Assembly: GCF_900187385.1 (NCBI RefSeq)
Contig: NZ_FYEY01000001.1
Location: 4,774,001 to 4,838,000, forward strand
Direction: 5' to 3'
DNA length: 64,000 nucleotides
Origin: Streptomyces sp. 2114.4
Lineage (GTDB): Bacteria > Actinomycetota > Actinomycetes > Streptomycetales > Streptomycetaceae
The notes beneath the pieces are model-generated. The model saw only the letters and a list, made by a program, of their open reading frames with translations, made no database searches and was not told the DNA's origin. Positions within the stretch are counted from its first letter, which is position 1, and each line of letters opens with the position of its first letter. Below, in pieces: positions 24,422-33,357 of this stretch. Position numbers and translations under genes: made by a program.

Positions 24422-25855
24422 TCATCGTGGCGCAGGCAGGATGACGGTGAAGGTGCTGCCCTTGCCGGGTGCGGTGTGGACCGTCACCGTGCCGCCGTGT
24501 GCTTCGGCGATCGACTTGACGATGCTCAGGCCCAGGCCCGTGCCGCCGGCGGCCGGGTCGCGGGACTCCTCGCCGCGGTAGAAGCGTTCGAAGATGCGCT
24601 CGGCGGTCTCGGGGGGCATACCGGGGCCCTGGTCGCGGACCGTCAGCTCCACCGTGTCGCCGGGCAGTGCACGGGCGCCCACCGATATGGGGGTGCCCAA
24701 AGGGGTGTAGCGCAGTGCGTTGCTCAGGAGGTTCTGCAGCACCTGCCGGAGCCGGTCCTCGTCGCCGCAGGCGAAGACCTCGCCCTCCAGCTCGACGGTG
24801 ACCGGCTTGCCGGGGTCGCGGACCCGGGCATCGCCGACGGCTTCCTTGACGAGCGTGCCGAGGTTCACCGGTGCGCCGGCGAGCGGGCGGCCCTGGTCGA
24901 GCCGGGCGAGCAGCAGCAGCTCTTCGACCGTGGCGTGCATCCGGGCCGCCTCGCCCTCGATGCGCAGCATCGCCCGCTCGATGAGTTCGGGATCCTGGGC
25001 CAGACCGTGCAGATGGAGTTGCGCCCAGCCGCGGATCGTGGTCAGCGGGGTGCGCAGTTCGTGCGAGGCGTTGGCCACGAACTGCCGTAGCTGTTCCTCG
25101 GACCGCTGCCGTTCGTCGAACGCCCGGTTGAGGGCGGTGGCGACCTCTCCCACCTCGGAGTGGCGTCGGGCGACCTCGATGCGCTGGTCGATGTCGCCGT
25201 CGGCGACGGCCTTCGCGGTGGCGGCCATGTCGCGCAACGGCCGCAGGCCCACGCGGAGTACGCCGCGGCTGAGGAGCACGATGCCGCCGAGCGCGGCCAG
25301 CGTGGCGGCGGCATCGGCGCCGATCAGCCAGTAGACGACGTCCTCCCCCGGCTGGAGACTCTTGGCGACCACGACCGTGCTGAACCGCTGGGGCGGTGCG
25401 CCGGGCGCGGGCCGGACCGTGGCGGACGGGCCGACGGGGAAGCTCAGGACGCGGTAGCGGGGTACGGGCGCACTCTTCGCCGACAGGGTGCGGGGACGGT
25501 CGGCGAAGCTGTCCGGGACCGGCGACGGCAGGTCGGGGCGGGCGCGGAGCTGCCCGCCCAGGTCACGTGCCGGGGTCTGGGCGACCACCTTGCCGTGGTC
25601 GTCGGCCAGCGCGACGTACACGCCGTCGGGGATGAGGGAGTTGAGTCCTGCCGAGTTGACCGGGGCCGCCCGGTCGTTCAGCCGGTGCTGCACGGCGGTG
25701 CGGGCCTTGGCGAGCGTGGCGTCGGCGACATCGATGAGGTTGAGGCGCAGCCCGATCAGCGACACCGCGTTGACGGCCACCATGCCCCCGGCCGCCAGCA
25801 GGACGACCCCGACCATCAGCCGCGCCCGCAAGGAGCCGCGCCAGGCGGCGGCCAC
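24422..25855 (-). CDS. sensor histidine kinase (two-component)
   Basis: A 477-residue membrane kinase. Two membrane helices (about 12-32 and 175-197) flank an extracytoplasmic sensor region; a HAMP domain follows (LRPLRDMAATAKAVADGD). The H-box is FVANASHELRTPLTTIRGW; N, G1, F and G2 boxes are QVLQNLLSNALRY, VRDQGPGMP, IFERFYRG and GGTGLGLSIVKSIAE. All catalytic boxes are intact. The GTG start lies 1 base after the response-regulator stop, so the pair is co-translated. The signal is unknown. Confidence 0.93.
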   Translation of the reverse strand: MAAAWRGSLRARLMVGVVLLAAGGMVAVNAVSLIGLRLNLIDVADATLAKARTAVQHRLNDRAAPVNSAGLNSLIPDGVYVALADDHGKVVAQTPARDLGGQLRARPDLPSPVPDSFADRPRTLSAKSAPVPRYRVLSFPVGPSATVRPAPGAPPQRFSTVVVAKSLQPGEDVVYWLIGADAAATLAALGGIVLLSRGVLRVGLRPLRDMAATAKAVADGDIDQRIEVARRHSEVGEVATALNRAFDERQRSEEQLRQFVANASHELRTPLTTIRGWAQLHLHGLAQDPELIERAMLRIEGEAARMHATVEELLLLARLDQGRPLAGAPVNLGTLVKEAVGDARVRDPGKPVTVELEGEVFACGDEDRLRQVLQNLLSNALRYTPLGTPISVGARALPGDTVELTVRDQGPGMPPETAERIFERFYRGEESRDPAAGGTGLGLSIVKSIAEAHGGTVTVHTAPGKGSTFTVILPAPR

Positions 25856-25856
25856 T

Positions 25857-26585
25857 TCAGCCGCTTCCGGGCAGGCGCAGGCTGTAGCCGAAGCCGCGCA
25901 CCGTGTGGATCAGGGCGGGGGACCGGTCGTCCACCTTCGCCCTCAGCCGGGACACCAGCTTCTCGACGACGCCCGCTCCGAAGCGGTGCTGCCAGACGTG
26001 GTCCATGATCTGTTCTTTCGACATCACCTGGTCGGCATTGATCAGCAGGTAGCGCAGCAGCTTGTACTCGGTCGGGGACAGCGCGATCAGCCGGTCCCCG
26101 CGGCGCACCCGCCGGCTGCGCTCGTTCACGCTCAGGTCGGCGAAACGCAGCATCGGACTCTCCTCCGCGGACCGGCCCGCGCGCCGCAGCAAGGCGTGCA
26201 CCCTGGCCAGCAGTTCGGGGAGGCTGAAGGGTTTGGTGAGGTAGTCGTCCGCCCCCATGGCGAAGCCCGTCACCCGGTCCTCGACGGAATCGCGCGCGGT
26301 CAGGAACAGCACCGGCAGCCGCGCCCCGTTCTCCACCAGCCGCCGGCACAGGCGGAAACCGTCCATGTCGGGCAACATGACGTCCAGCACCAGCAGATCC
26401 GGGGGCTGCGCCTCGTACGCGCTCAGGGCCTGCGCACCGCAGCCCGCGGTCGCCACCGTGTAGCCCGCGAGGCCCAAGGTGGTCTCCAGCAGCTCCGCCA
26501 TCCGCGGGTCGTCATCCACGACGAGCAGCCGTTGCCCCGTTCCCCGGGGCAACGGTGCGTCACTCGTCTGTGAGGCGGAGGGCAT
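25857..26585 (-). CDS. OmpR/PhoB-family response regulator
   Basis: A 242-residue regulator with a receiver domain (LLVVDDDPRMAEL, phospho-acceptor Asp in LLVLDVMLPD, T and K in FLTARDS and LTKPFS) and a winged-helix output domain (IALSPTEYKLLRYLLINADQV, VEKLVSRLRAKVDD, IHTVRGFGYSLR). ATG 26585 is taken as start, but GTG 26594 and TTG 26597 are in phase and none has a strong ribosome site. A tandem repeat containing TTGCCTGAC lies immediately upstream and could be its binding array. Confidence 0.92.
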   Translation of the reverse strand: MPSASQTSDAPLPRGTGQRLLVVDDDPRMAELLETTLGLAGYTVATAGCGAQALSAYEAQPPDLLVLDVMLPDMDGFRLCRRLVENGARLPVLFLTARDSVEDRVTGFAMGADDYLTKPFSLPELLARVHALLRRAGRSAEESPMLRFADLSVNERSRRVRRGDRLIALSPTEYKLLRYLLINADQVMSKEQIMDHVWQHRFGAGVVEKLVSRLRAKVDDRSPALIHTVRGFGYSLRLPGSG

Positions 26586-26640
26586 GGCGGGCACCAATCG
26601 GTCACGGAGTCTGCGGTCACGACAACGAGTCGCCGCGGCC

Positions 26641-26730
26641 GGCGGTTCCCTGGCCGGCGGTTGCCTGACCGGCGGGCGCCTGGCCGGCGGTTGCCTGACT
26701 GTCGGTTGCCTGACCGGTTGGTTCCTGACT
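26641..26730. repeat. six 15-bp tandem repeats in a divergent promoter region
   Basis: Six consecutive 15-base units resemble GGCGGTTGCCTGACC, each with one to five changes. Around 26793-26815 the reverse sequence GTCAGGCAAC and a second GTCAGG follow. The array lies between the response-regulator start (minus) and the DUF3159-P450 operon (plus). No likely protein is encoded across it. Confidence 0.8.
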
Positions 26731-26899
26731 GCCGGTTCCGGCCCCTGGCCCCGGTCCGCGGGCGCGGCAGACGTTACCCCGGCCCGCGGAGGCTGTCAGG
26801 CAACGGTCAGGTTGCTGACCGCGACGGGTCAGCGAGGGCGGTTTCTCTTGAGCCACGACACCGGAAAGAGCACCGTCCGCCGAGCAGCCTGGAGAGACC

Positions 26900-27739
26900 G
26901 TGGACCCAGCCGCACATGAGGAAGCCGGCGGTGTGGATGCCGTCGGGGCCGCCGTGCGGAGCCGGCTGCGCGGCACCGTGATCGATATCGCGCCCGCCTT
27001 CGGATTCACCCTGACCTTCGCCCTCACCCACCGGCTCGGTGTCGCGCTGACGCTCGCCTTCACGGCCGGGGCCGGGGCCTTCATCCACCGGCTGGTGCGC
27101 AAGGAGCCGGTGGGGCGCGCGCTGGGGATCCTCGGCTTCGTCTGTGTCCAGGGCGCGTTGGCCGCACGGACCGGGCAGGCCACCAGCTTCTTCCTCCCGC
27201 ACCTGGTGCTGCACTGCGCGATGGCCGTGGCGGCACCGGTGCTGATCCTGCTCGGGTGGCCGCCGCTGGGGGTGATGGCGGGGCTGCTCACGGGCGAGCG
27301 GACCGCGTGGCGCCGCTGCGCGGTGCGCCGCCGGGCCTTCGCCAGGGGCAGCCTCGTCCTCTTCACGGGGAACGTCCTGATGCTGACCGTCCAGCTCCCG
27401 TTGTTCCTGTCCGGCCAGGCCGTCGCCCTCGGCTCGGTCGATGTCTTCGGGCCGCTCGTCTTCGCGCTCGGCGCCCTGCTGGGCTGGCGGGTCTACCTGC
27501 GGGCCCTCGGCGGCCACCGCTGCGACGCCGCCCTCCCCGCGCACGTCGGCCTCCCCGCGCACGCCGCCCTCCCCGCGCACGCCGCCTGCCCCGCAGACGC
27601 CGACCTGAGCGCGGACCCGGCACGCCCCGCCGACCCCGTATGCCCCACCGGCCCCGTACACGCCACCGATTCCGCACACCCCGCCAACCCGGCACACACC
27701 CCGCCAACCCGGCCCCCCATGGAAAGGACCGTCCGATGA
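26900..27739 (+). CDS. DUF3159-type membrane protein with a Pro/Ala-rich tail
   Basis: A 279-residue protein. Residues 25-205 hold about five to six membrane helices with the DUF3159 pattern (IDIAPAFGFTLTFALTHRL, LVRKEPVGRALGILGFVCV, RTGQATSFFLPHLVL). The last 70 residues are a low-complexity PAH/PAD/PAN repeat tail, unlikely to fold. Function unknown. GTG 26900 has GGAG 6 bases upstream. Its stop overlaps the P450 start (ATGA), so it is coupled to the redox operon. Confidence 0.75.
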   Translation: MDPAAHEEAGGVDAVGAAVRSRLRGTVIDIAPAFGFTLTFALTHRLGVALTLAFTAGAGAFIHRLVRKEPVGRALGILGFVCVQGALAARTGQATSFFLPHLVLHCAMAVAAPVLILLGWPPLGVMAGLLTGERTAWRRCAVRRRAFARGSLVLFTGNVLMLTVQLPLFLSGQAVALGSVDVFGPLVFALGALLGWRVYLRALGGHRCDAALPAHVGLPAHAALPAHAACPADADLSADPARPADPVCPTGPVHATDSAHPANPAHTPPTRPPMERTVR

Positions 27740-28953
27740 CCGACACCCAGTCCACCACCCGGCCCCGGCCCGACGCCCGGACCCAGCCCACCGAGCGGAC
27801 CTGCCCGTTCAGCCCGCCCGAGGGGTACCGGACGCTGCGCGAAGAGGCCCCGATCACGCCGGTGACCTTCCCGGACGGGACGGACGGCTGGCTGGTCAGC
27901 CGGCACGCCGACGTACGGACGGTGCTGGCCGACCCACGGTTCGGCGCGAACCGCCGGCCCGCGCGCACCGGTGGCTCCGTGCCCGCCGGCACACCGGTGC
28001 CGCCGCCCCCGCCGGGGATGTTCATCATGATGGACGGCCCGGAGCACACCCGGATCCGCCGGCTGCTCACCGGCCAGTTCACGGTGCGCCGGATGCGGCA
28101 GCTGGCGCCCGCGGTGGAGCGGATCGTGGCCGAGCACCTGGACGCCATGGCGTCCGCCGAGCAGCCGGTCGACCTCCTCCGGGACTTCGCCCTGCCCGTC
28201 CCCTCGCTGGTGATCTGCGAGCTGCTGGGGGTGCCGTACGCGGACCGTGCGGACTTCCAGCGGAATTCGAGCAACATGCTCCGGCTGGACGCGAGCCAGG
28301 AGGAGGTCCAGCAGGCGCATCTGGCGATGAACCAGCACATCCACGAACTGGTCCAGGCCAAGCGTGCCCGCCCCACCGACGACATCCTCAGCGGCCTGGT
28401 GCAGGACGGCCGGCTCACCGACGAGGAAATGGCGGGCGTCGGCGCGCTGTTGCTGCTCGCCGGGCACGAGACGACCGCGAACATGATCGCGCTGGGCACC
28501 ATGTGCCTGCTGCACCACCCCGACCAGCTGGCGGCGCTGCGCGCGGACGCCTCGCTCTGGGACAACGCCGTCGAGGAACTGCTCCGGTATCTGACGATCA
28601 TTCAGTTCGGCCTGCGCCGTGTGGTGCGCGAGGACCTGGAGCTGGACGGCCACCGCATCGAGGCCGGCACCACGGTGCTCGCGTCCCTGACGTCGGGAAA
28701 CCGTGACGCCGACCAGTTCACCGGCGACCCCGACCAGTTGGACGTGCAGCGGCCCTACAGCCCGCACCTGGCCTTCGGGCACGGCGCCCACCAGTGCATC
28801 GGCCAGCAACTGGCCCGGGTGGAGATGAAGGCCGCACTGTCCGCCCTCTTCGACCGGTTCCCCTCCCTGCGGCTGGCCGTACCGGCGAAGGAGGTGCCGA
28901 TGCGCGACGACATGCTCATCTACGGCGTCCACGCGCTGCCCGTGACCTGGTAG
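27736..28953 (+). CDS. cytochrome P450
   Basis: A 405-residue soluble bacterial P450 (CYP105/107-like in appearance). The I-helix oxygen motif is LLAGHETTANMIA, the K-helix ExxR is EELLRY, and the haem loop FGHGAHQCIGQQLAR carries the axial Cys. MFIMMDGPEHTRIRRLL is the C-helix region. The substrate cannot be inferred. The ferredoxin and reductase genes directly downstream form a complete electron-transfer chain, unusual because most Streptomyces P450s lack a linked reductase. Confidence 0.95.
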   Translation: MTDTQSTTRPRPDARTQPTERTCPFSPPEGYRTLREEAPITPVTFPDGTDGWLVSRHADVRTVLADPRFGANRRPARTGGSVPAGTPVPPPPPGMFIMMDGPEHTRIRRLLTGQFTVRRMRQLAPAVERIVAEHLDAMASAEQPVDLLRDFALPVPSLVICELLGVPYADRADFQRNSSNMLRLDASQEEVQQAHLAMNQHIHELVQAKRARPTDDILSGLVQDGRLTDEEMAGVGALLLLAGHETTANMIALGTMCLLHHPDQLAALRADASLWDNAVEELLRYLTIIQFGLRRVVREDLELDGHRIEAGTTVLASLTSGNRDADQFTGDPDQLDVQRPYSPHLAFGHGAHQCIGQQLARVEMKAALSALFDRFPSLRLAVPAKEVPMRDDMLIYGVHALPVTW

Positions 28954-29015
28954 CCGGCGTCACGGCCGGCATCCGGCACCCCCACCACGGAAGAAACGGA
29001 AGAAGAGGAATCCCG

Positions 29016-29210
29016 ATGAAGGTCGTCATCGACGAGGACAAGTGCGTCGGCGCGGGCCAGTGTGTGCTGGCCGCAGACCAGGTCTTCGACCAGCGGGAGG
29101 ACGACGGCGTCGTCGTCCTCCTGGACGCCCTGCCGCCCGAGGAGCAGCACTCCTCGGTGGAGGACGCCGCCGCCCGTTGCCCGGCGCTGGCCATCGAGGT
29201 GCTGAAGTAG
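29016..29210 (+). CDS. [3Fe-4S]-type ferredoxin
   Basis: A 64-residue ferredoxin of the kind paired with actinobacterial P450s. Cluster ligands lie in DKCVGAGQC and AARCPALAIEVL; the central residue of the first motif (CVGAGQC) is Gly/Ala-type, consistent with a [3Fe-4S] cluster. GAAGAGGAA precedes the ATG. It should pass electrons to the P450 encoded 62 bases upstream. Its stop overlaps the reductase start by one base. Confidence 0.93.
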   Translation: MKVVIDEDKCVGAGQCVLAADQVFDQREDDGVVVLLDALPPEEQHSSVEDAAARCPALAIEVLK

Positions 29211-30406
29211 TGCCCGAGAAGGAACGGATCGTCGTGGTGGGCGCCTCGGCCGCGGGGCTCACCACGGCCGAGGCCCTTCGCCGCGAGGGTTTCGCCGGGA
29301 CGCTGACCATGGTCGGGGAGGAACCCCGGGCGCCCTACGACCGGCCGCCGCTGTCCAAGCAGGTCCTGGCCGGTGAGCGGGAACCGGAGACGACCGTGCT
29401 GCGCCAGGACGCCGACCTCGGGCGCCTGAAGGCCGAGCTGCGCCTGGGCTGTCGGGCGACCGGCGTGGACACGACGGCCCGCACCGTCACCCTGGAGGAC
29501 GGGGACCGGCTGCGCTACGACGGCCTGGTCATCGCGACCGGGCTGCGGCCCCGCCGGCTGCCCTTCGGCCACGACCTGGCCGGGGTGCACGTACTGCGCA
29601 CGCTCGACGACGCCCTGACGCTGCGTACGCAGTTGCTGGGCGGCCCGCGGGTCGTGGTGATCGGCGCTGGATTCCTCGGCAGCGAGATCGCCGCCACCGC
29701 ACGGGGGCTGGGCCTGGACGTCACCCTCGTCGATATCGCGCCCACCCCGCTGGCCGCACAAGTCGGCCCCTGGGTGGGAAACTTGGTGGCAGGACTGCAC
29801 CAGGACCACGGGGTCCGGCTGCGGATGGGCCGCGGCGTCGCCGGCCTGACCGGCGGGAACGGCCGGGTCACCGAGGTGGTGCTCGACGACGGCTCCCGGC
29901 TCCCCGCCGATGTGGTCGTGGTCGCGATCGGCTCGGTGCCGGCCACCGACTGGCTGGCCGACTCCACGGTCCCCCTGGGGGACGGCGTGCTCTGCGACAG
30001 CCACTGCCGCGCCGCCCCCGGGGTCTACGCGGCAGGCGACGTCGCCAATTGGCCGGACCCGGTCACCGGCGACCGCGTCCGCCTCGAACAGCGCACCAAC
30101 GCCACCACCCAGGCCCTCGCCGTCGCCAGGAACCTCCTCGCCAGCCCTGAGGACGCGGTGCCCTACGCGCCGGTCCCGTTCGGCTGGACCGACCAGTACG
30201 ACGCCAGGATCCAGTTCCACGGCCGGTGTCCCGCGGATGCCCGGATCACCTGTGTCGAGGGCGATCCGCGGACGGGCAGGTTCGTCGCGCTCTACCAGGA
30301 GGGCGGCCGCGTGGTGGGCGTACTCGGCTGGAACAGCGCACGCGCCCTGCACGCGTACCGCGGCCGTATCGGCGAGCGGGTGCGGAGTAACGGGGGGCCG
30401 GAGTAA
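29210..30406 (+). CDS. NAD(P)H-dependent ferredoxin reductase (FAD, putidaredoxin-reductase type)
   Basis: A 398-residue flavoprotein. The FAD motif is IVVVGASAAGLTTAEAL; PYDRPPLSKQVLAG is diagnostic of the ferredoxin/rubredoxin reductase family. The NAD(P) motif is VVVIGAGFLGSEIAAT, followed by YAAGDVANWPDP. It should oxidise NAD(P)H and reduce the preceding ferredoxin. GTG 29210 overlaps the ferredoxin stop (TAGTG). Confidence 0.92.
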   Translation: MPEKERIVVVGASAAGLTTAEALRREGFAGTLTMVGEEPRAPYDRPPLSKQVLAGEREPETTVLRQDADLGRLKAELRLGCRATGVDTTARTVTLEDGDRLRYDGLVIATGLRPRRLPFGHDLAGVHVLRTLDDALTLRTQLLGGPRVVVIGAGFLGSEIAATARGLGLDVTLVDIAPTPLAAQVGPWVGNLVAGLHQDHGVRLRMGRGVAGLTGGNGRVTEVVLDDGSRLPADVVVVAIGSVPATDWLADSTVPLGDGVLCDSHCRAAPGVYAAGDVANWPDPVTGDRVRLEQRTNATTQALAVARNLLASPEDAVPYAPVPFGWTDQYDARIQFHGRCPADARITCVEGDPRTGRFVALYQEGGRVVGVLGWNSARALHAYRGRIGERVRSNGGPE

Positions 30407-30416
30407 CGAGGGCAGG

Positions 30417-30449
30417 CCCGGCGGGCGGACCGGTGCTGCGCCCGCCGGG
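30417..30449 (+). terminator. hairpin downstream of the P450 operon
   Basis: Arms CCCGGCGGGCG (30417-30427) and CGCCCGCCGGG (30439-30449) are perfect complements with an 11-base loop, placed 11 bases after the reductase stop. Confidence 0.6.
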
Positions 30450-30547
30450 GCCAGGGGCGGACGGCCGGGTGAACGGGAGGGGGAAGAGGCCCGCCGGAAA
30501 GGTTTTTTGACGCGCCGGCAGGGTCGTACCGGCGTAAGTTCACCGGC

Positions 30548-31663
30548 ATGGTGACTTCGATGACGCACGAGGACTACGAGCGGCGGATGGACCGGGCGGG
30601 CCGGGCCGCCGCCGATGCCGGGCTGGCCGGGCTGATCGTGACGCCGGGGCCGGATCTGGTGTGGCTGTGCGGCTACCGTCCGCCCGCGGACACCGAGCGG
30701 CTGACCGCCCTGGTGATCGAGCCGGGGCGGCGCTCGCGGCTGCTGGTGCCCGTATTGGAGTATCCGGACGCGGAGCGCTCGGCCGGGGCCCCGGCGATGG
30801 AGGTGTCGGGGTGGACCGACGGCTCACAGCCGTATGCGGAGGTCGCCAAGTGGGTGGATCCGCAGGGGCGGTACGGGGTGTCCGACGGGACGTGGGCGTT
30901 GCATCTGCTGGGGCTGCAGCGGTGCCTGCCGGGGACCGCATACACCGCGCTGACGGAGGCGCTGCCGATGCTGCGCGCGGTCAAGGACGCCCATGAGGTG
31001 GCGCGGCTGGCCGCGGCCGGCGCCGCCGCGGACGCGACGTACGAGGAGATCCTGGGGGTGCGCTTCGGCGGCCGGCGGGAGCGGGAGGTGGCGGCGGACC
31101 TGGCGCGGCTGCTGACCGAGCACGGGCACAGCCAGGTGGACTTCACGGTCGTCGGGTCGGGCCCCAACGGCGCCAATCCGCACCACGAGGCCGGGGAACG
31201 GGTCATCGAGGAGGGCGACATGGTCGTGCTCGACTTCGGTGGCCTCAAGGACGGGTACGGTTCCGACACTTCGCGGACCGTGCACGTCGGGACGCCGGGC
31301 GCCGAGGAGCGCAAGGTGCACGACATCGTGCGGGAGGCGCAGCAGGCGGCGTTCGAGGCGGTGCGGCCGGGCGTCGCGTGCCAGGACATCGACCGGGTGG
31401 CCAGGAAGATCATCAAGGCGGCCGGGTACGGCGAGTACTTCATCCACCGCACCGGCCACGGCATCGGGGTCACCACGCACGAGCCGCCGTATCTGGTGGA
31501 GGGCGAGCATCTGCCGCTGGTCCCCGGTATGTGCTTCTCGATCGAGCCGGGGATCTATCTGCCGGGGCGGTTCGGGGTCCGTATCGAGGACATCGTGACG
31601 TGTACGGAGTCGGGCGGGCGACGGCTGAACCAGACGGCCCGGGAGATGGCGGTGGTGCGGTAG
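30548..31663 (+). CDS. M24 family metallopeptidase (Xaa-Pro aminopeptidase/dipeptidase-like)
   Basis: A 371-residue peptidase with a creatinase-type N-domain and a pita-bread catalytic domain. All five metal ligands are visible: two Asp in VVLDFGGLKDGYGSDTSRT, His in IHRTGHGIGVTTHEPP, Glu in CFSIEPGIYLPG and Glu in GVRIEDIVTCTE. It removes or splits residues next to proline. An ATG 12 bases downstream is an alternative start. Nothing links it to a specific pathway. Confidence 0.92.
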   Translation: MVTSMTHEDYERRMDRAGRAAADAGLAGLIVTPGPDLVWLCGYRPPADTERLTALVIEPGRRSRLLVPVLEYPDAERSAGAPAMEVSGWTDGSQPYAEVAKWVDPQGRYGVSDGTWALHLLGLQRCLPGTAYTALTEALPMLRAVKDAHEVARLAAAGAAADATYEEILGVRFGGRREREVAADLARLLTEHGHSQVDFTVVGSGPNGANPHHEAGERVIEEGDMVVLDFGGLKDGYGSDTSRTVHVGTPGAEERKVHDIVREAQQAAFEAVRPGVACQDIDRVARKIIKAAGYGEYFIHRTGHGIGVTTHEPPYLVEGEHLPLVPGMCFSIEPGIYLPGRFGVRIEDIVTCTESGGRRLNQTAREMAVVR

Positions 31664-31916
31664 GGGGCCGACCGCTTCGGCCGGGGGCGGCTGCGGCCGG
31701 GGAGCCCTGCAGCGGGGGCCTGCCGCCGCGGCCGCGCCTCCGCCGCGGGCTGCCGGGTATTTCTGCAGGTCAGGGTGCGTTGTCAGTGGTGTGGTTCACG
31801 ATGGGGTGTGCAGGCGTGGACCGGAGTCCGGGCGCGGGCCGCAGCGGCGGGCGTGGGCCGGGACGGCGGACGGCTCGGACGGCGGGCGGCTCGGACGGCA
31901 GGAAGGCGGTGGCCCG

Positions 31917-32585
31917 GTGGCAGGGCGCGGTGCGGAGACGGTGCGGGCGGTGCGTCGGCCGGAGGTCCGGCTGCCGGAGCTGGCGGCGTACGACGGCGGT
32001 GAGCTGGAGGCCGAGGGGGATTACGACGGGCTGGAGTTCGCGGACGCCGACTGGGCCGGGCAGTCGGCACGCGGCGCGCGCTTCCTGGACTGCGCGCTGC
32101 GGCGCTGTGCGCTCGACGAGACGGTGCTCAGCCGGGCGCGGATCATCGACAGCGTGCTGAGCGGCGTCCGCGGCGTCGGCACGGACCTTTCCCAGGCATC
32201 CCTGCGGGATGTGGAGGTGAGGGACGCCCGGCTCGGCGGGACCCAGCTGCACGGCGCGGTGCTGCAGCGCGTCGTGGTGCGCGGCGGGAAGATCGATTTC
32301 CCGAATCTGCGGAAGGCGAAGCTGCGGGATGTCGCCTTCGAGGGCTGTGTGCTGGTCGAAGCGGACTTCGCGGGGGCGGAGCTGGAGCGGGTGACCTTCG
32401 ACGACTGCACGCTGGCGCGGGTGGACTTCTCCGAGGCGCGGATGAAGGACGTCGATCTGCGGGGCGCGGCCGCGCTGGATGTCGCCCGGGGGATCGACCG
32501 GCTGTCGGGCGCGGTGATCAGCGCGTCCCAACTGCTGGATCTGGCCCCGGCGTTCGCGGCCCAGATAGGGGTGCGGGTGGAGTGA
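31917..32585 (+). CDS. pentapeptide-repeat protein
   Basis: A 222-residue protein made largely of A(D/N)LxX-type pentapeptides, for example LSQASLRDVEVRDARLGG and ADFAGAELERVTFDDC. These fold as a right-handed quadrilateral beta-helix. Some members protect gyrase, but most are uncharacterised, and the repeat is not regular enough here to claim gyrase mimicry. GTG 31917 is preferred: AGGAAGG lies 10 bases upstream, and residues encoded further upstream are low-complexity. Confidence 0.8.
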   Translation: MAGRGAETVRAVRRPEVRLPELAAYDGGELEAEGDYDGLEFADADWAGQSARGARFLDCALRRCALDETVLSRARIIDSVLSGVRGVGTDLSQASLRDVEVRDARLGGTQLHGAVLQRVVVRGGKIDFPNLRKAKLRDVAFEGCVLVEADFAGAELERVTFDDCTLARVDFSEARMKDVDLRGAAALDVARGIDRLSGAVISASQLLDLAPAFAAQIGVRVE

Positions 32586-32606
32586 GCCGCCCGGCCGGCC
32601 GGGCGC

Positions 32607-33104
32607 TCAGACGCGGGGGAAGCGGGCCTGGAGGTCCCAGATGGCCGGGTTGTCGCCGAGGCCGTCGTGCATATCGGTGAGGTCGGCGATCAGGTCGTGC
32701 AGGAAGTCGCGGGCCTCGCGGCGCAGTGCGGCGTGCTGGAAGGTGAGCGGGGCCTCGTCGGCGGCCATCCAGTCGGCGTCCACGTCCACCCAGCCGAAGC
32801 GGCGCTCGAAGAAGATCCGGTCAGCGGATTCGGTGAAGTCCAGCTCGGCGTGGACGGGGCGGGCGGAGCGGTTGCCCCGGGGGTCGGTGTCGAGCTGTTC
32901 GACGATGTCGCACAGTGCCCAGGCGAAGTCGAGGACCGGCACCCAGCCCCAGGCCGTGGACAGCTCGCGGTCCGTCTTCGTGTCGGCGAGGTAGACATCG
33001 CCGCAGAAGAGGTCGTGGCGCAGCGCGCGCACGTCCGCGGTCCGGTAGTCCGTCTGCGGCGGGTCCGGGAAGCGGCGGGAGAGGGAGTAGCCGAGGTCGA
33101 TCAC
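32607..33104 (-). CDS. conserved actinobacterial protein of unknown function
   Basis: A 165-residue soluble protein with no motif I can name. It is Trp- and Asp-rich (AWGWVPVLDFAWALCDIVEQL, RRFGWVDVDADWMAADEAPL), with an acidic C-terminus. The stop is 21 bases from the convergent pentapeptide-repeat gene. The composition suggests a compact cytoplasmic protein, perhaps immunity-like. Confidence 0.7.
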   Translation of the reverse strand: MIDLGYSLSRRFPDPPQTDYRTADVRALRHDLFCGDVYLADTKTDRELSTAWGWVPVLDFAWALCDIVEQLDTDPRGNRSARPVHAELDFTESADRIFFERRFGWVDVDADWMAADEAPLTFQHAALRREARDFLHDLIADLTDMHDGLGDNPAIWDLQARFPRV

Positions 33105-33290
33105 GCCTTGATGGTGTCACGCCGGTGCGGCGCGCGGACGCCCGCATGGGCCGCACGGAGAGGCACCCGCGCCCCGCCTGCCCGCGCCGGTCTCCGTGCC
33201 CGTCTCCGGCCGTTCCCGCCCGCCCGGCGCCCCGCCCGCATGTGTCCCGCCGGCGCCCCGCTCCCCGGCTCCTTCCCCCCGAACGCGCCG

Positions 33291-33319
33291 AGGGCCGGCC
33301 CCCCTGGGGAACCGGCCCT
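33291..33319 (-). terminator. hairpin downstream of terD
   Basis: Arms AGGGCCGG (33291-33298) and CCGGCCCT (33312-33319), with a C-run/G-run loop that can extend the stem, 39 bases past the terD stop. Confidence 0.65.
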
Positions 33320-33357
33320 CCGTGCGCTGACCCGGCCGCGCCGGGTGCGGGCGTGGC

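Noticed and set aside
26617..27366. 249-codon minus-strand ORF with a five-residue repeat (TAGQA-like)
   Set aside because: It runs antisense to the DUF3159 gene and across an intergenic DNA repeat. The peptide repeat only reflects the 15-base unit.
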